Origin: Nostoc sp. NMS4
GTDB lineage: Bacteria > Cyanobacteriota > Cyanobacteriia > Cyanobacteriales > Nostocaceae
Direction of reading: 5' to 3'
Length of the DNA stretch: 51,819 nt
NCBI RefSeq assembly: GCF_017115095.1
Contig: NZ_JABXKI010000126.1
Location: 1 to 51,819 of the forward strand
Each line of letters opens with the position of its first letter. Positions within the stretch are counted from its first letter, which is position 1. The position numbers and the translations under genes were made by a program. The notes below the pieces were generated by a model. That model searched no databases and was not told the origin of the DNA. It saw only the letters and a program-made list of their open reading frames with translations. Below, in pieces: positions 16,805 to 25,356 of the stretch.

Positions 16805-17647
16805 TTAGCGTGCGGCAGCTCTAGGTTTACCACCTTGTACAGCACCCCTACCTCTTAAGCCTGTCCAGCCGATGATAATGTAACCAATAGACAATAGTAA
16901 ACTGCTAATACCAATCCGCAGTCCAGACTTCCAAGCAGTATCTTTAGCCTGTTGCAATGCTTCGTCTCGGCGCTGGCGAAGTTGGCTCAGTTGTTGAGTT
17001 TGCAACGTCTGAATATCTGTTTGTTGTTCGATAGCTTTATCAAGTAATTGGGGATTTGCTTTAGCCTTCTTCAGTAAATCTTTTATATTTGCGGGAATTT
17101 GAGGGCTTTCAAGTGCTTGCTTATATTTTTGGTCATCTTTGAGGATTTCACTAAACTGAGCTTTGGTTTGGTTTCGCAGCTGGTCTAGTTGCGCTTTTCC
17201 TTGATCGGTATTAAGTTGTGCTTGCAATTGCGATAATCGAGTGTTTAGTTGAGTTTCTGCCTGATCTGCTTCTTGGGTGATTCGGTTGAGTGTTTGAGTC
17301 TTGGCTTGATTGACATTATTTAGGTGCAGGGGAAAAATCAGCAAGAACATCAACCCTAAAATACTTGAGATGATCGCGGCGGGAAATCTTAAATCGATAC
17401 CTTGGGGGCGATCGCTTGCTGGATCGGCATTCTCAATCCAATAGGCAGCAAACAGAAGCCCCAAACCGACTAGAGGAACAATTCCGCGATCGACTAGCGC
17501 TGTTCCCAAATTGATTTGCCATACCCGATCGGTGGGTTGAAAGGGTAACAACAGAATCAAAAAGTCAACAAAAAAGGACAAAATGCAGATTATTCCAACT
17601 ACCTTAAGTGTGAGAGCAGTAGTCACGGAAGTAAAACGGTTAACCAT
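16805..17647 (-). CDS. HpsJ-family membrane protein
   Basis: The 280-residue product has three N-terminal hydrophobic segments (about 12-35, 50-66 and 86-107), a long glutamine-rich, probably coiled-coil periplasmic stretch (about 110-230, with TQEADQAETQLNTRLSQLQ), and a final membrane span (about 245-263). It ends with a basic, glycine-rich tail. The architecture and the opening (TLKVVGIICILSFFVDFLILLLPF) match proteins I recall as HpsJ, connected with hormogonium polysaccharide. That identification is from memory. The adjacent glycosyltransferase supports a polysaccharide role. Confidence 0.62.
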   Translation of the reverse strand: MVNRFTSVTTALTLKVVGIICILSFFVDFLILLLPFQPTDRVWQINLGTALVDRGIVPLVGLGLLFAAYWIENADPASDRPQGIDLRFPAAIISSILGLMFLLIFPLHLNNVNQAKTQTLNRITQEADQAETQLNTRLSQLQAQLNTDQGKAQLDQLRNQTKAQFSEILKDDQKYKQALESPQIPANIKDLLKKAKANPQLLDKAIEQQTDIQTLQTQQLSQLRQRRDEALQQAKDTAWKSGLRIGISSLLLSIGYIIIGWTGLRGRGAVQGGKPRAAAR

Positions 17648-18084
17648 ATTTTTTCAAACTGGTGGTGAATACAAGTGATTTTCATATTTCAAGCTACTTG
17701 AATATTGTCCTCGTGACTATGACTATTGTGTAAAAACACAAAGCAGATTCAATATTGGTAAAGGCTATCTGTCTCTTGGTTTTCAACTAGGCCAGAGTAA
17801 CATTTGTTATCTCCAGTGTCTTCAGGAAATTCCTGGTACTTTAAGATACGAAGCTAATGCAGTGTTAGAGGAAAAGACTCATTAATTACCCGATTTACCT
17901 GATTGCAGTTCTCAATCAGTCGTAATATCTCGCTTGCTATACTTAATTTAGACTCTTTTTTGCCGATTCCGAAAAAAAATGAGCAAATCGGGAATAATCA
18001 CTAACAATCAGGTGTGAACTTTACTGAAATAAGTCCGTCGATGATTTTTGTTAGCAAAAAGAGTGAATTTGAAGGAGTCAGACT
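17648..18084. other. Divergent intergenic region
   Basis: This 437-base gap separates the minus-strand HpsJ-family gene from the plus-strand endolysin-like gene and must hold both promoters. I see no gene. A TATACT box near 17937-17942 is a possible -10 element for the rightward gene, with no good -35. Confidence 0.4.
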
Positions 18085-18801
18085 CTGAAAGGCTTTGAAT
18101 TCAAAGGTGTTGAAAAACTTATTGGCCCAATAGCCGCGCTTCTGGGCTTTGTGTATTTGTTGCAATGGTATATTGGAGACTTGCGATCGCCTTCCGATCC
18201 CATCTTTGAAAATAAACAGCCGCCTTTGGTGATGAAACAGGGCGACCCATATATCCGCGCTTTAATGCGAACCATCTCGGCGAGTGAAGCTAGTGGGAAC
18301 CGTCCCTATTCGCTGTTATACGGTGGACAGCAAGTGAACGATATTAGCCGACATCCTGAGATATGCGTCACAATTGTTACAGGCCCCAACACAGGTAATT
18401 GTTCTACTGCTGCTGGCAGATATCAAATTATCAATATTACTTGGTATCGTTTAGCTCCTCGTTATCACCCAAAGCCGATGCAGATGATGTTTTGGACTAC
18501 TTATAGTTTTGAAGCAGAATATCAAGATGTAGTAGTTTACCGTTGGTTAAATGATTCTAAAGTTTGGGGAGTTGATATTTCTCAATTGTTGCGTCAGGGA
18601 AAGTTAAATGATGTTTTGCGGCGACTTTCTCCCACCTGGACAAGTCTGGGATATGGTATAGAAAATAATTCTGTTAGTAGCTCTTTGCCTAAAGTTTATC
18701 AGAAAATGTTGCAAGAAGAATTAAGCGCAGCTAAACAACCAACAGCCCCGAATTTGACACCATCCCCAACTCCTTCTACCAAGGCAGTAAAGAAGCAGTG
18801 A
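18085..18801 (+). CDS. Membrane-anchored lambda-endolysin-like (GH104) muramidase
   Basis: The protein resembles phage lambda R endolysin, a lytic transglycosylase that cuts peptidoglycan. Matching points are the catalytic Glu in ISASEASG (about residue 68), YSLLYGGQQ, ISRHPEICV, the STAAGRYQI block and LSPTWTSLGYG near the end. I place the start at CTG 18085, which has AAGGAG seven nt upstream; the first GTG (18151) would remove 22 residues and cut into the membrane anchor KLIGPIAALLGFVYLLQWY. A Pro/Ser/Thr-rich tail ends the 238-residue product. With the anchor it would act at the outer face of the plasma membrane. It is housekeeping-like in context, with no phage genes nearby. Confidence 0.8.
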   Translation: MKGFEFKGVEKLIGPIAALLGFVYLLQWYIGDLRSPSDPIFENKQPPLVMKQGDPYIRALMRTISASEASGNRPYSLLYGGQQVNDISRHPEICVTIVTGPNTGNCSTAAGRYQIINITWYRLAPRYHPKPMQMMFWTTYSFEAEYQDVVVYRWLNDSKVWGVDISQLLRQGKLNDVLRRLSPTWTSLGYGIENNSVSSSLPKVYQKMLQEELSAAKQPTAPNLTPSPTPSTKAVKKQ

Positions 18802-18815
18802 GATTATCTTAATTT

Positions 18816-19634
18816 TTAATTTGCTGCGGACAAAAAATCTTTGATATTTTCCACAAATGCCAAGGTATTTTCAAAGTGAATATTATGCCCAGCATTGCTA
18901 ATTATTTTTATCTGAGCAAATTCACATATTCTAGCCATTTCTATATTAATAGATATAAATTTTTTATCAAATTCACCCACTAGTAAAAGCATGGGAATTG
19001 TATTATATTGTAGTTTTTCCCATAAAGAAGGTTGACATCCAGTACCCATAAAGCGCAGTGATTTATCTAATTCCTGTGGATTGTTCTGCAACCGACTTTC
19101 AACCATGCGATCGTATTCTGGATGATTTTTTATATCACCAAAAATTGGTTGATTATACCAATTCGATAAAAAAGTAGCAAAATCAGTTTGAATAATACTT
19201 CTGCTTAATTTTCTAGCTATTTGAGCATCACGCCTAACTCGTTCTAATCGTTCTGCTTCTGTTGCTAAACCTGGTGAGGCTGACTCTAATACGACTTTAA
19301 TAAAACGTTCTGGGAAATTTAGAGTTAGGTATAAACCTAATCTTGCACCCATCGAATAACCCATTAAGTGGCATTTATCTATTTTTAATTCATCTAATAA
19401 ATTTATTATTGCTTGAGCAGTGGGTTCCATTCCATAGTATTCATCATCTCCTACAACTTTGGTTTTCCCATGTCCTGGTAAGTCAAGGATAAGATAAGAA
19501 AAATCTTCTGCTAAAAATTTTATAGCTTCATCAAATTCATTAATGTTTCCCATGAAGCCATGTAAAAAAACAATTACAAATTTATTAATATTTACATTTA
19601 AATAATAGTTAAATTTATATTTTTCTAAAGTCAT
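18816..19634 (-). CDS. menH: MenH-like 2-succinyl-6-hydroxy-cyclohexadiene-carboxylate synthase
   Basis: This is a 272-residue alpha/beta hydrolase. It has the oxyanion segment VFLHGFMGN, DLPGHGKT, the nucleophile elbow GYSMGARLG, the late His in NAGHNIHFEN, and GTGCQPSLW, close to the TGRQPSLW block that marks MenH. MenH removes pyruvate to give SHCHC in menaquinone or phylloquinone synthesis; in cyanobacteria this serves photosystem I phylloquinone. The codon use is AT-rich compared with its neighbours. It is convergent with the endolysin gene, with only 14 nt between stops. Confidence 0.82.
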   Translation of the reverse strand: MTLEKYKFNYYLNVNINKFVIVFLHGFMGNINEFDEAIKFLAEDFSYLILDLPGHGKTKVVGDDEYYGMEPTAQAIINLLDELKIDKCHLMGYSMGARLGLYLTLNFPERFIKVVLESASPGLATEAERLERVRRDAQIARKLSRSIIQTDFATFLSNWYNQPIFGDIKNHPEYDRMVESRLQNNPQELDKSLRFMGTGCQPSLWEKLQYNTIPMLLLVGEFDKKFISINIEMARICEFAQIKIISNAGHNIHFENTLAFVENIKDFLSAAN

Positions 19635-20033
19635 TTTAGAAGATATGTGTAAATTATAAGCTGGTCTAACTTTTCATTAAAAGTGGAGCCAAGCAGAAAA
19701 TTTGTTGATTTTATAAGAGAAAATAAAGTTAATTAGTTTCATGCGTTTTAGAGCTGATTCGTAAAGAAAATCTAAAGAGAACTAAATCTGCCTTGACTAA
19801 GGTTATAGGCTAAATCGAGTGTAGTTATGTTGTTGTAGATGAGCTGTCTACCTACGATTGAAAAACCGCATCGCAACCTCGAAATTTTGCGTTCGCTCGC
19901 AATTTTACACTCAATTTATACCGCGATCAGATGTTTAAAAATATGGCACAAGCCCAACGACTCTGCTCTTTTGGTTTAGATACACTCAAACAACTTTTTA
20001 GAATGAAATAGCCCTGCTATGGCAATTATTATT
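19635..20033. other. Intergenic stretch without a convincing gene
   Basis: About 400 bases upstream of menH. It contains an imperfect hairpin around 19895-19915 (AATTTTGCG / CGCAATTTT) and a 26-codon open frame at 19931-20011 that I could not relate to any family. Nothing else is supported. Confidence 0.4.
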
Positions 20034-20336
20034 TTAAGGCTCTACATGGGTAAAATTTGGAATTCTTTTTGAAACTTCTTCTATTGATATATCAAAAGAA
20101 TTAGCTTCAAGTACAGCAGGAATACGCACTCTTGAAAGATGTATTCCATGTAAACAAAATGGACACCATATTGCCATGTAGCCTATTGTAGTTTGCAAAT
20201 CTCCTACAAATTGAAAATTTATTTCTTGTTGATGACAGTTTGGGCAGTTTAATACAGGCACATTTGGTAAAGAGTGATTAATTTCAGTAGCAATAGAAAG
20301 CCATTGAGAGAAAAATTTATTTTTTATCTTACTCAT
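20034..20336 (-). CDS. Small protein with two CxxC pairs
   Basis: This 100-residue protein is not one I recognise. It has CPNCHQQEINFQFVGD and, after about 25 residues, WCPFCLHGIHLSRVRIP. Two CxxC pairs at about 31-34 and 58-61 suggest a small zinc ribbon. The C-terminus is acidic and helical. There is no signal peptide. The gene lies next to an IS5 remnant. It starts at ATG 20336 with AGGTAAATGTT just upstream on its strand. Function cannot be inferred from context. Confidence 0.6.
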   Translation of the reverse strand: MSKIKNKFFSQWLSIATEINHSLPNVPVLNCPNCHQQEINFQFVGDLQTTIGYMAIWCPFCLHGIHLSRVRIPAVLEANSFDISIEEVSKRIPNFTHVEP

Positions 20337-20385
20337 AACATTTACCTGACAGGATTTTTACTCTGATAGTAATCCCACCATAAAT

Positions 20386-20674
20386 TCTCAGAGGATGTTT
20401 GGAAAGTCAAAAAAAGCTCAAGTAACGATATTCTTGTCAGTAGATAAAAATGCGACAGTGTTACTTGAGGCATGTCTAAATCATATCCAACAGACTTAAC
20501 CGATGAACAATGGGAATTGCTATCGGTGCTGCTACCTCCAGCAAATCTAGGGTGTCGTCCCCGTTGCGTTTACCGCAGACCCATGAAACTTTTGTGCAGA
20601 TCGCAATGATTCGGTTAATGCTGAGAAGACTCGCTTAATTGAGTTGTTTAATACTTTCTAAACATCCTCTGAGA
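20386..20674 (+). mobile_element. Internally deleted IS5-family element (289 bp)
   Basis: Both ends carry TCTCAGAGGATGTTT(G/A)GAAAGT in inverted orientation, 22 bp with one mismatch. Inside, ATG 20472 opens a frame with MSKSYPTDLTDEQWELL and LLPPANLGCRPR, the N-terminus of an IS5-type transposase, but it stops after 45 codons. About 60 bases on, another frame reads ETFVQIAMIRLMLRRLA and stops, which matches the C-terminal end of the same transposase. The whole catalytic core is therefore missing. The element could only move in trans. No clear target duplication is seen. Confidence 0.82.
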
Positions 20675-20775
20675 CATTTGTATTAATTTTGGCATGAAGA
20701 AGACTTTGCCTCGTTCAGTATACTAAATCTTGCATCTCTACAAAATGTCTTGTAATCCGAGTGAATTTTTTATTT

Positions 20776-21177
20776 TTAAGGTAAAAATCGATCTAAAGCG
20801 GCTTTTAACTGTTTAATTTCAACGTCAATATTACCCTCTTGTGCGGCTCGACCAATACATTCAGTTAAATGTTCATCTAAAACAATTCGCGCTACCTTGT
20901 CTAATGCGCCCCGCACTGCGGCAATTTGCAGTAGAACATCAGGACAAGGGGTACTTTGCTGCACCATTGCCTTAATACCACGAACATGTCCTTCTATACG
21001 CGATAATCGATTGACAATTCGCCGTAAAGACTCTTCGCTATGGATATGAGGATGAGTCAACTCTCCAGTTCCATGAGTACGATCTGTATGCTCGTGGTCT
21101 GTATCGTGATGGTGGGAATGTTCTGTTTGCTGCGATGTTGGCAAGGATTCTTTACCTAATCGGTTTGATCCATTCAT
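20776..21177 (-). CDS. CsoR/RcnR-family metal-sensing repressor, InrS-like
   Basis: This 133-residue protein belongs to the DUF156 family of four-helix metal-responsive repressors. The core RRIVNRLSRIEGHVRGIKAM leads to Cys78 (TPCPDVLLQ), His103 and Cys107 (DEHLTEC), the W-X-Y ligand set of CsoR-type sensors. The first 46 residues contain about ten histidines (HSHHHDTDHEH, THPHIH), as in nickel sensors such as cyanobacterial InrS. Ni(II) or Cu(I) are both possible. It is predicted to release DNA on metal binding. No efflux gene is adjacent; lptC lies upstream on the same strand, 172 nt away. Confidence 0.85.
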   Translation of the reverse strand: MNGSNRLGKESLPTSQQTEHSHHHDTDHEHTDRTHGTGELTHPHIHSEESLRRIVNRLSRIEGHVRGIKAMVQQSTPCPDVLLQIAAVRGALDKVARIVLDEHLTECIGRAAQEGNIDVEIKQLKAALDRFLP

Positions 21178-21240
21178 GGGCTATCAAAAGGCTTGTATTA
21201 CTAAAATCCTAGTCTAGTACTTGACCAACCCAAAATTTAT

Positions 21241-21345
21241 GAGTGGGGAGTGGGGAATAGAGGGATGAGGGGGACAAGGGAGACAAGGGAGACAAGGGAG
21301 ACAAGGAGATTAACTCCTAACTCTTAACTCCTAACTCCTAACTTT
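21241..21345. repeat. Tandem GGGAGACAA and TAACTCC repeats
   Basis: Four units of about nine bases (GACAAGGGA type, 21273-21308) are followed by five TAACTCC/TAACTCT heptamers (21311-21345). They fill most of the gap between lptC and the metal sensor gene. Such short tandem repeats are typical of Nostoc intergenic DNA. Confidence 0.75.
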
Positions 21346-21349
21346 ACTA

Positions 21350-22555
21350 CTAACGATTGGCTTTTTCTTGAGGAATAATCTCCGTTACTACCCTACCGCT
21401 AGAACTGCCACCTTTGACAACAATATTTTCTGTTTGCAGATTACCAACTGCTGTTTCACCAACAAAATTTAATGGTGGGTCAACTTGTCGATAAACAACA
21501 TTTCCCTGAGCTTCAACTAACTTATTGTCTAAATACCAAGTTAGTGTATTGGATCTTAGAGACTGGCGACGCTGACCGACGGCATTGACATTACCTGTTA
21601 AGTAAACAGTTTTTTGTGGTATTTTCATTTCACCTTGATTAGCTGTCACTGTGACTTTTTCGACACGCTGAAACATTCGCGTTGGTGAGTTTGTGGTGAC
21701 AGTTTCTGCGTTCATGTTCCAGGTCATAGAGTTACTAGCTATTTGCAGTGGTGGGTCTAGTAATTCTAGTTGAGCATTCTTTTGGACAGTGGCAATTTTT
21801 GTTTTTAAGTTGACTTCGGCAGAATCTCCCTTGCCGCGATCGCTAATTTTATTATCTTTATAGCGGTCAATTTGGATGGGGCGATCGCCAATCAATTTTT
21901 CTTCTTTAATATTCCAGATCAAATGTTCAGTTCTCACTTGCATCTGAGGATCGGTGGAATTTGCTATTACCCCTCCAGAAAATTCCATGCGCTGTTCGCG
22001 GGTTTTAACTCGCGCTTCTTGCGCCACTGCTTGTAGTTGTTTATGACTACCATTGATCTTGTTACGAACAATCAACAAATCTTCTTTGGGTCGCCATTCT
22101 AATTCATTACCTTGCAACACAATTCCATTACTAGGGTCTGTGGCAAATATCTTACCTTTCAAAAACAACTGCTTTCCATCTTGTTCAATGTCTGCTACAT
22201 CTGCCTTGATTTGATAAACAATTTTGCCATCTTGGTATAGTTCACCATAAGGACTTTCAGCCTGACCAATTTGTTTTTCTTTGGTGTATTTTGCCCGTTT
22301 AGCCCTAACTTTCCAAATTGGTCTTCCCACTTCATCTGCTTGTTCTAGGGTGACATCAAAGAAAGTCAAATTGCTATCTCGATCGGATGAAGCCGCAGTA
22401 TTTTGTTGGGAAGCTGGGGGGGATTTGCCCCCACAGGCGACTAAAGCAAATATTAATAAAAAGGTCAAAGGTAAAACAAGAAAGGAGGGAGTGGAGGAGA
22501 AATTTTGAATTTTTCTCTTTCCCCATCTCCCTCTTTTATGAAATTGATACGCCAT
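21350..22555 (-). CDS. lptC: LptC-type lipopolysaccharide transport lipoprotein
   Basis: The 401-residue product has a basic start, a hydrophobic helix and a lipobox ending at Cys41 (FALVACGG), so it is a lipoprotein. The following part, NLTFFDVTLEQADEVGRPIW, then KVRAKRAKY, is the LptC beta-jellyroll opening. Repeated OstA-like blocks (LFLKGKIFATDP, VVYRQVDPPLNF) extend the bridge. LptC links the LptB2FG exporter to LptA across the periplasm. The size is about twice that of E. coli LptC but usual for cyanobacteria. Its ATG overlaps the stop of the LabA-like gene (TAATG), so the two are translationally coupled. Confidence 0.82.
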   Translation of the reverse strand: MAYQFHKRGRWGKRKIQNFSSTPSFLVLPLTFLLIFALVACGGKSPPASQQNTAASSDRDSNLTFFDVTLEQADEVGRPIWKVRAKRAKYTKEKQIGQAESPYGELYQDGKIVYQIKADVADIEQDGKQLFLKGKIFATDPSNGIVLQGNELEWRPKEDLLIVRNKINGSHKQLQAVAQEARVKTREQRMEFSGGVIANSTDPQMQVRTEHLIWNIKEEKLIGDRPIQIDRYKDNKISDRGKGDSAEVNLKTKIATVQKNAQLELLDPPLQIASNSMTWNMNAETVTTNSPTRMFQRVEKVTVTANQGEMKIPQKTVYLTGNVNAVGQRRQSLRSNTLTWYLDNKLVEAQGNVVYRQVDPPLNFVGETAVGNLQTENIVVKGGSSSGRVVTEIIPQEKANR

Positions 22556-23184
22556 TATTCTTGGATTTCTAGGTGTCCATCACTAGTTCTTGGGTCTTCC
22601 AAAAAACCGATACCAGATAATGGCCGGTATGGATAGCTTTGGCGAGGGGTTTTTTGAATATCTTCTTTGATGGCTTCTAAATCAATGTAGCGATCGCTTA
22701 CATTAATTAAGCTGTCGCTGGTCATGGAACGCAAGCTCACTACTTCTACCCGCACGCCACGATAGCTGACTGAATTTACCGCATAAGCCAAATCCCCATC
22801 ACCGCTAACTAAAACTGCGGTATCATAAGAATCTACTAGTGCCATCATGTCTACTGCTATTTCTACATCCAGGTTAGCTTTTTTAGAGCCATCTGGTAGC
22901 TGCACTAAATCCTTAGCAATGACTCGATAGCCATTGCGACGCATCCACAACAGAAACCCCTGTTGCTTCTCGTTTGTCCGGTCTACACCAGTGTAGAAAA
23001 ATGAACGCAGTAATCTAGAACCTCCTGTTAACCGACATAATAGCTTCGTGTAATCAATTTCAATCCCTAGTTGCAGTGCAGCATAAAATAAATTTGAGCC
23101 ATCAATAAATATGGCGACCCTACCCCGATTCTCCAAAACCTGTTCTGGCGTAAAGATTGAATCATTTTCCAAATTATTCAACAT
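22555..23184 (-). CDS. LabA-like NYN-domain protein
   Basis: The 209-residue product is a NYN (PIN-like) domain protein. Acidic residues expected at the nuclease-like site appear in AIFIDGSNLFYAA, NLDVEIAVDMMAL and LVSGDGDLAYAV. It resembles LabA of Synechococcus, which affects output of the circadian clock, and the wider LabA/DUF88 family, for which RNase activity has been proposed. Cyanobacteria carry several paralogues, so I do not assign the labA symbol. It overlaps lptC by one base and begins 166 nt after metG on the same strand. Confidence 0.83.
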   Translation of the reverse strand: MLNNLENDSIFTPEQVLENRGRVAIFIDGSNLFYAALQLGIEIDYTKLLCRLTGGSRLLRSFFYTGVDRTNEKQQGFLLWMRRNGYRVIAKDLVQLPDGSKKANLDVEIAVDMMALVDSYDTAVLVSGDGDLAYAVNSVSYRGVRVEVVSLRSMTSDSLINVSDRYIDLEAIKEDIQKTPRQSYPYRPLSGIGFLEDPRTSDGHLEIQE

Positions 23185-23350
23185 CGTTGTGATACCTCAA
23201 TTTTTATCCCTGTTATTTTTGATACAAATTACCAACTTTTAGATGCTAGTCACAGCGGCTTATGATAATGTTCCGAGGCTAATTTAAATTGAGCCACGAT
23301 AAATTTTGTGAAAAAATAAAAAATTGAACAAAATCAGAGTTTGATAAGGA

Positions 23351-24955
23351 CTAATCGTTTTTCGGGGGTTCTATTCGCTGAAAAACAGGTTGGGGTGTAC
23401 CCAACTGTTGTTTGCTCGATAGTAGTCCCCATGTAGCATGGGTGGCAAAAGGAGCATTAACTGAACTTTGTATGCGATCGTTAAAGTTTATTCCAAAGCC
23501 CAGCTGCTGATAAATATCGCTGCTGATGTTCGGAATAATTGGGGATAGCAGATAAGCTGCTAGTCTAACTGATTCTAGAACTGCGTAGAGAACCTTTTCC
23601 ACCGACTCCTGCTGTCCCTGTTTATATAATGACCAAGGAGCTTGTTCATCAATAAACTTATTACTGGCTTGTGCCAGCGAAAGTATGGCAACACAGGCTT
23701 GACTGAAGGCTAGCTCCTGGTATGCTTGTTTTACCTGTTCCCCTAGACATAAACCAATTGTTTTCAAAGGATTTTCGTCAGGAATCCCTTCATTGCCGAT
23801 TGATGGGACTTTATTCTCAGCACAGTACTTCTTCACCATGCTCAAGGTGCGATTGAGCAAATTACCTAAATCATTTGCCAAATCTGCATTCAGAACATTA
23901 ATGAACCTAACTTCATTAAAATCTCCATCCTTGCCAAATTCGATTTCCTTAAGGAAGTAATAACGAACGGCATCACTACCATAGCGCTGAACTAAGGCCA
24001 CAGGATCGAGGGTGTTACCCAGACTTTTGCCCATCTTCTGCCCGTCTTTAGTCAAAAAGCCATGGCCAAATACTCTCTCTGGTAAGGGTAAGCCAGCCGA
24101 CAACAGCATTGCTGGCCAGTAAACTGCATGGAAGCGTAGAATATCTTTACCAATTAGGTGCAGGTTTATCGGCCACCATGTTTCTAAAGCATTTGCTAAA
24201 GTCGGTTCTGCATCTGGTTCAAGTAATGCTGTCACATAGCCTAGCAGCGCATCAAACCAGACATAGAGAGTGTGCTTGGGATCAGTTGGTACGGGAAAAC
24301 CCCAATCTAGATTCACTCGTGAAATGGAAAAGTCTTGTAGTCCTTGATTGACAAAGCTGAGGACTTCATTCCGCCGACTTTCTGGTTGAATAAAATCCGG
24401 TTTAGATTGATAAAATTCTGTCAGCTTAGTTTGATATTTCGATAAGCGGAAAAAATAGTTTTGTTCGTCTCGCCACTCCACTTCTTTGTTAGTATGAATT
24501 GGGCAACGGTGTCCTTCTAGCAGATCCCGTTCTTCTTTGAATTCTTCGCAGGATACGCAATACCAGCCTTTTTGTTGTCCTTGGTAGATATCACCAGATT
24601 CCCAAACTCGCTCAAAGAATTCTTTAACGATCGCTTGATGACGAGGTGCAGTAGTCCGACTAAAGCGATCGTATTGAATGTCTAATAATTGCCATAAACT
24701 GACGAAACTAGGGACAATTTCATCACAAAATTCTTGTGGTGCTTTGCCTAAACTTTCTGCCGAGCGCTGAATTTTTTGCCCATGTTCATCTGTACCTGTA
24801 ATTAGTAATACCCGATGCCCTAGTAACCTCTGAAATCGCGCCACTACATCGGCGGCGATCGTCGTGTAAGCACTGCCTATATGAGGGACATCATTTACAT
24901 AATAGAGAGGTGTGGTCAGTGCAAATGTCAATTCTTTTTTATTCACTAGATTCAT
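23351..24955 (-). CDS. metG: Methionyl-tRNA synthetase
   Basis: The 534-residue enzyme charges tRNA-Met with methionine. HIGSAYTT near residue 20 is the HIGH motif and KMGKSLGN near residue 310 is the KMSKS motif, with Gly in place of the first Ser. A zinc-binding knot is seen in CVSCEEFKEERDLL followed by CPIH. The catalytic Rossmann core and the anticodon-binding helical domain (including WSLYKQ, LLSPIIP) are complete. The C-terminal EMAP/Trbp-like tRNA-binding domain is absent, as in shorter bacterial forms. Product is cytoplasmic. It heads the minus-strand set with the LabA-like gene and lptC. Confidence 0.95.
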   Translation of the reverse strand: MNLVNKKELTFALTTPLYYVNDVPHIGSAYTTIAADVVARFQRLLGHRVLLITGTDEHGQKIQRSAESLGKAPQEFCDEIVPSFVSLWQLLDIQYDRFSRTTAPRHQAIVKEFFERVWESGDIYQGQQKGWYCVSCEEFKEERDLLEGHRCPIHTNKEVEWRDEQNYFFRLSKYQTKLTEFYQSKPDFIQPESRRNEVLSFVNQGLQDFSISRVNLDWGFPVPTDPKHTLYVWFDALLGYVTALLEPDAEPTLANALETWWPINLHLIGKDILRFHAVYWPAMLLSAGLPLPERVFGHGFLTKDGQKMGKSLGNTLDPVALVQRYGSDAVRYYFLKEIEFGKDGDFNEVRFINVLNADLANDLGNLLNRTLSMVKKYCAENKVPSIGNEGIPDENPLKTIGLCLGEQVKQAYQELAFSQACVAILSLAQASNKFIDEQAPWSLYKQGQQESVEKVLYAVLESVRLAAYLLSPIIPNISSDIYQQLGFGINFNDRIQSSVNAPFATHATWGLLSSKQQLGTPQPVFQRIEPPKND

Positions 24956-25356
24956 GCAAAATAAAAATAACTTATTAAAACGTTTTACATCTTAGCTTTT
25001 GTCGGCAAAACCAGGTAATTATACAACATTATTAGCATTTTTTCCAATAACATCTTCATACTAGCAAATTTATCAGGTCAAGAATTGTTTTTTAATATGC
25101 ATCAATTCAACTCATTTTTACCTATCAACTCATTTTTACCTATAAAGATGGAAATTAACTAATCATAATTTTTTTGAATAGTTTCTATTAGATATTCTTG
25201 TGATGGAGAATACATAATCGAGCATAGATAAAATTTAGTTGCTTTTGTAGCAGATCGGATATTTCTATCTTAAGACGGTCATGGCGCTAGTAAAGAAATG
25301 TAAAAATTAAATTTAAGATAAACTGCCATATTTACCGGAAACTATATTGATTAGGT
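24956..25356. other. Divergent promoter region with tandem duplication
   Basis: This 401-base AT-rich gap separates divergent metG and the acyltransferase gene. An 18-base unit (TCAACTCATTTTTACCTA) is exactly duplicated in tandem at 25107-25142. I see no gene or leader RNA here. Confidence 0.5.

Noticed and set aside
18085..18801. Prophage remnant suggested by the lambda-endolysin-like gene
   Set aside because: No holin, structural or integrase genes are near, the protein has its own membrane anchor, and I recall this family as a chromosomal one in cyanobacteria.
19931..20011. A 26-codon frame starting ATG upstream of the CxxC protein
   Set aside because: It is too short, has no ribosome-binding site and no recognisable similarity; it could be chance.
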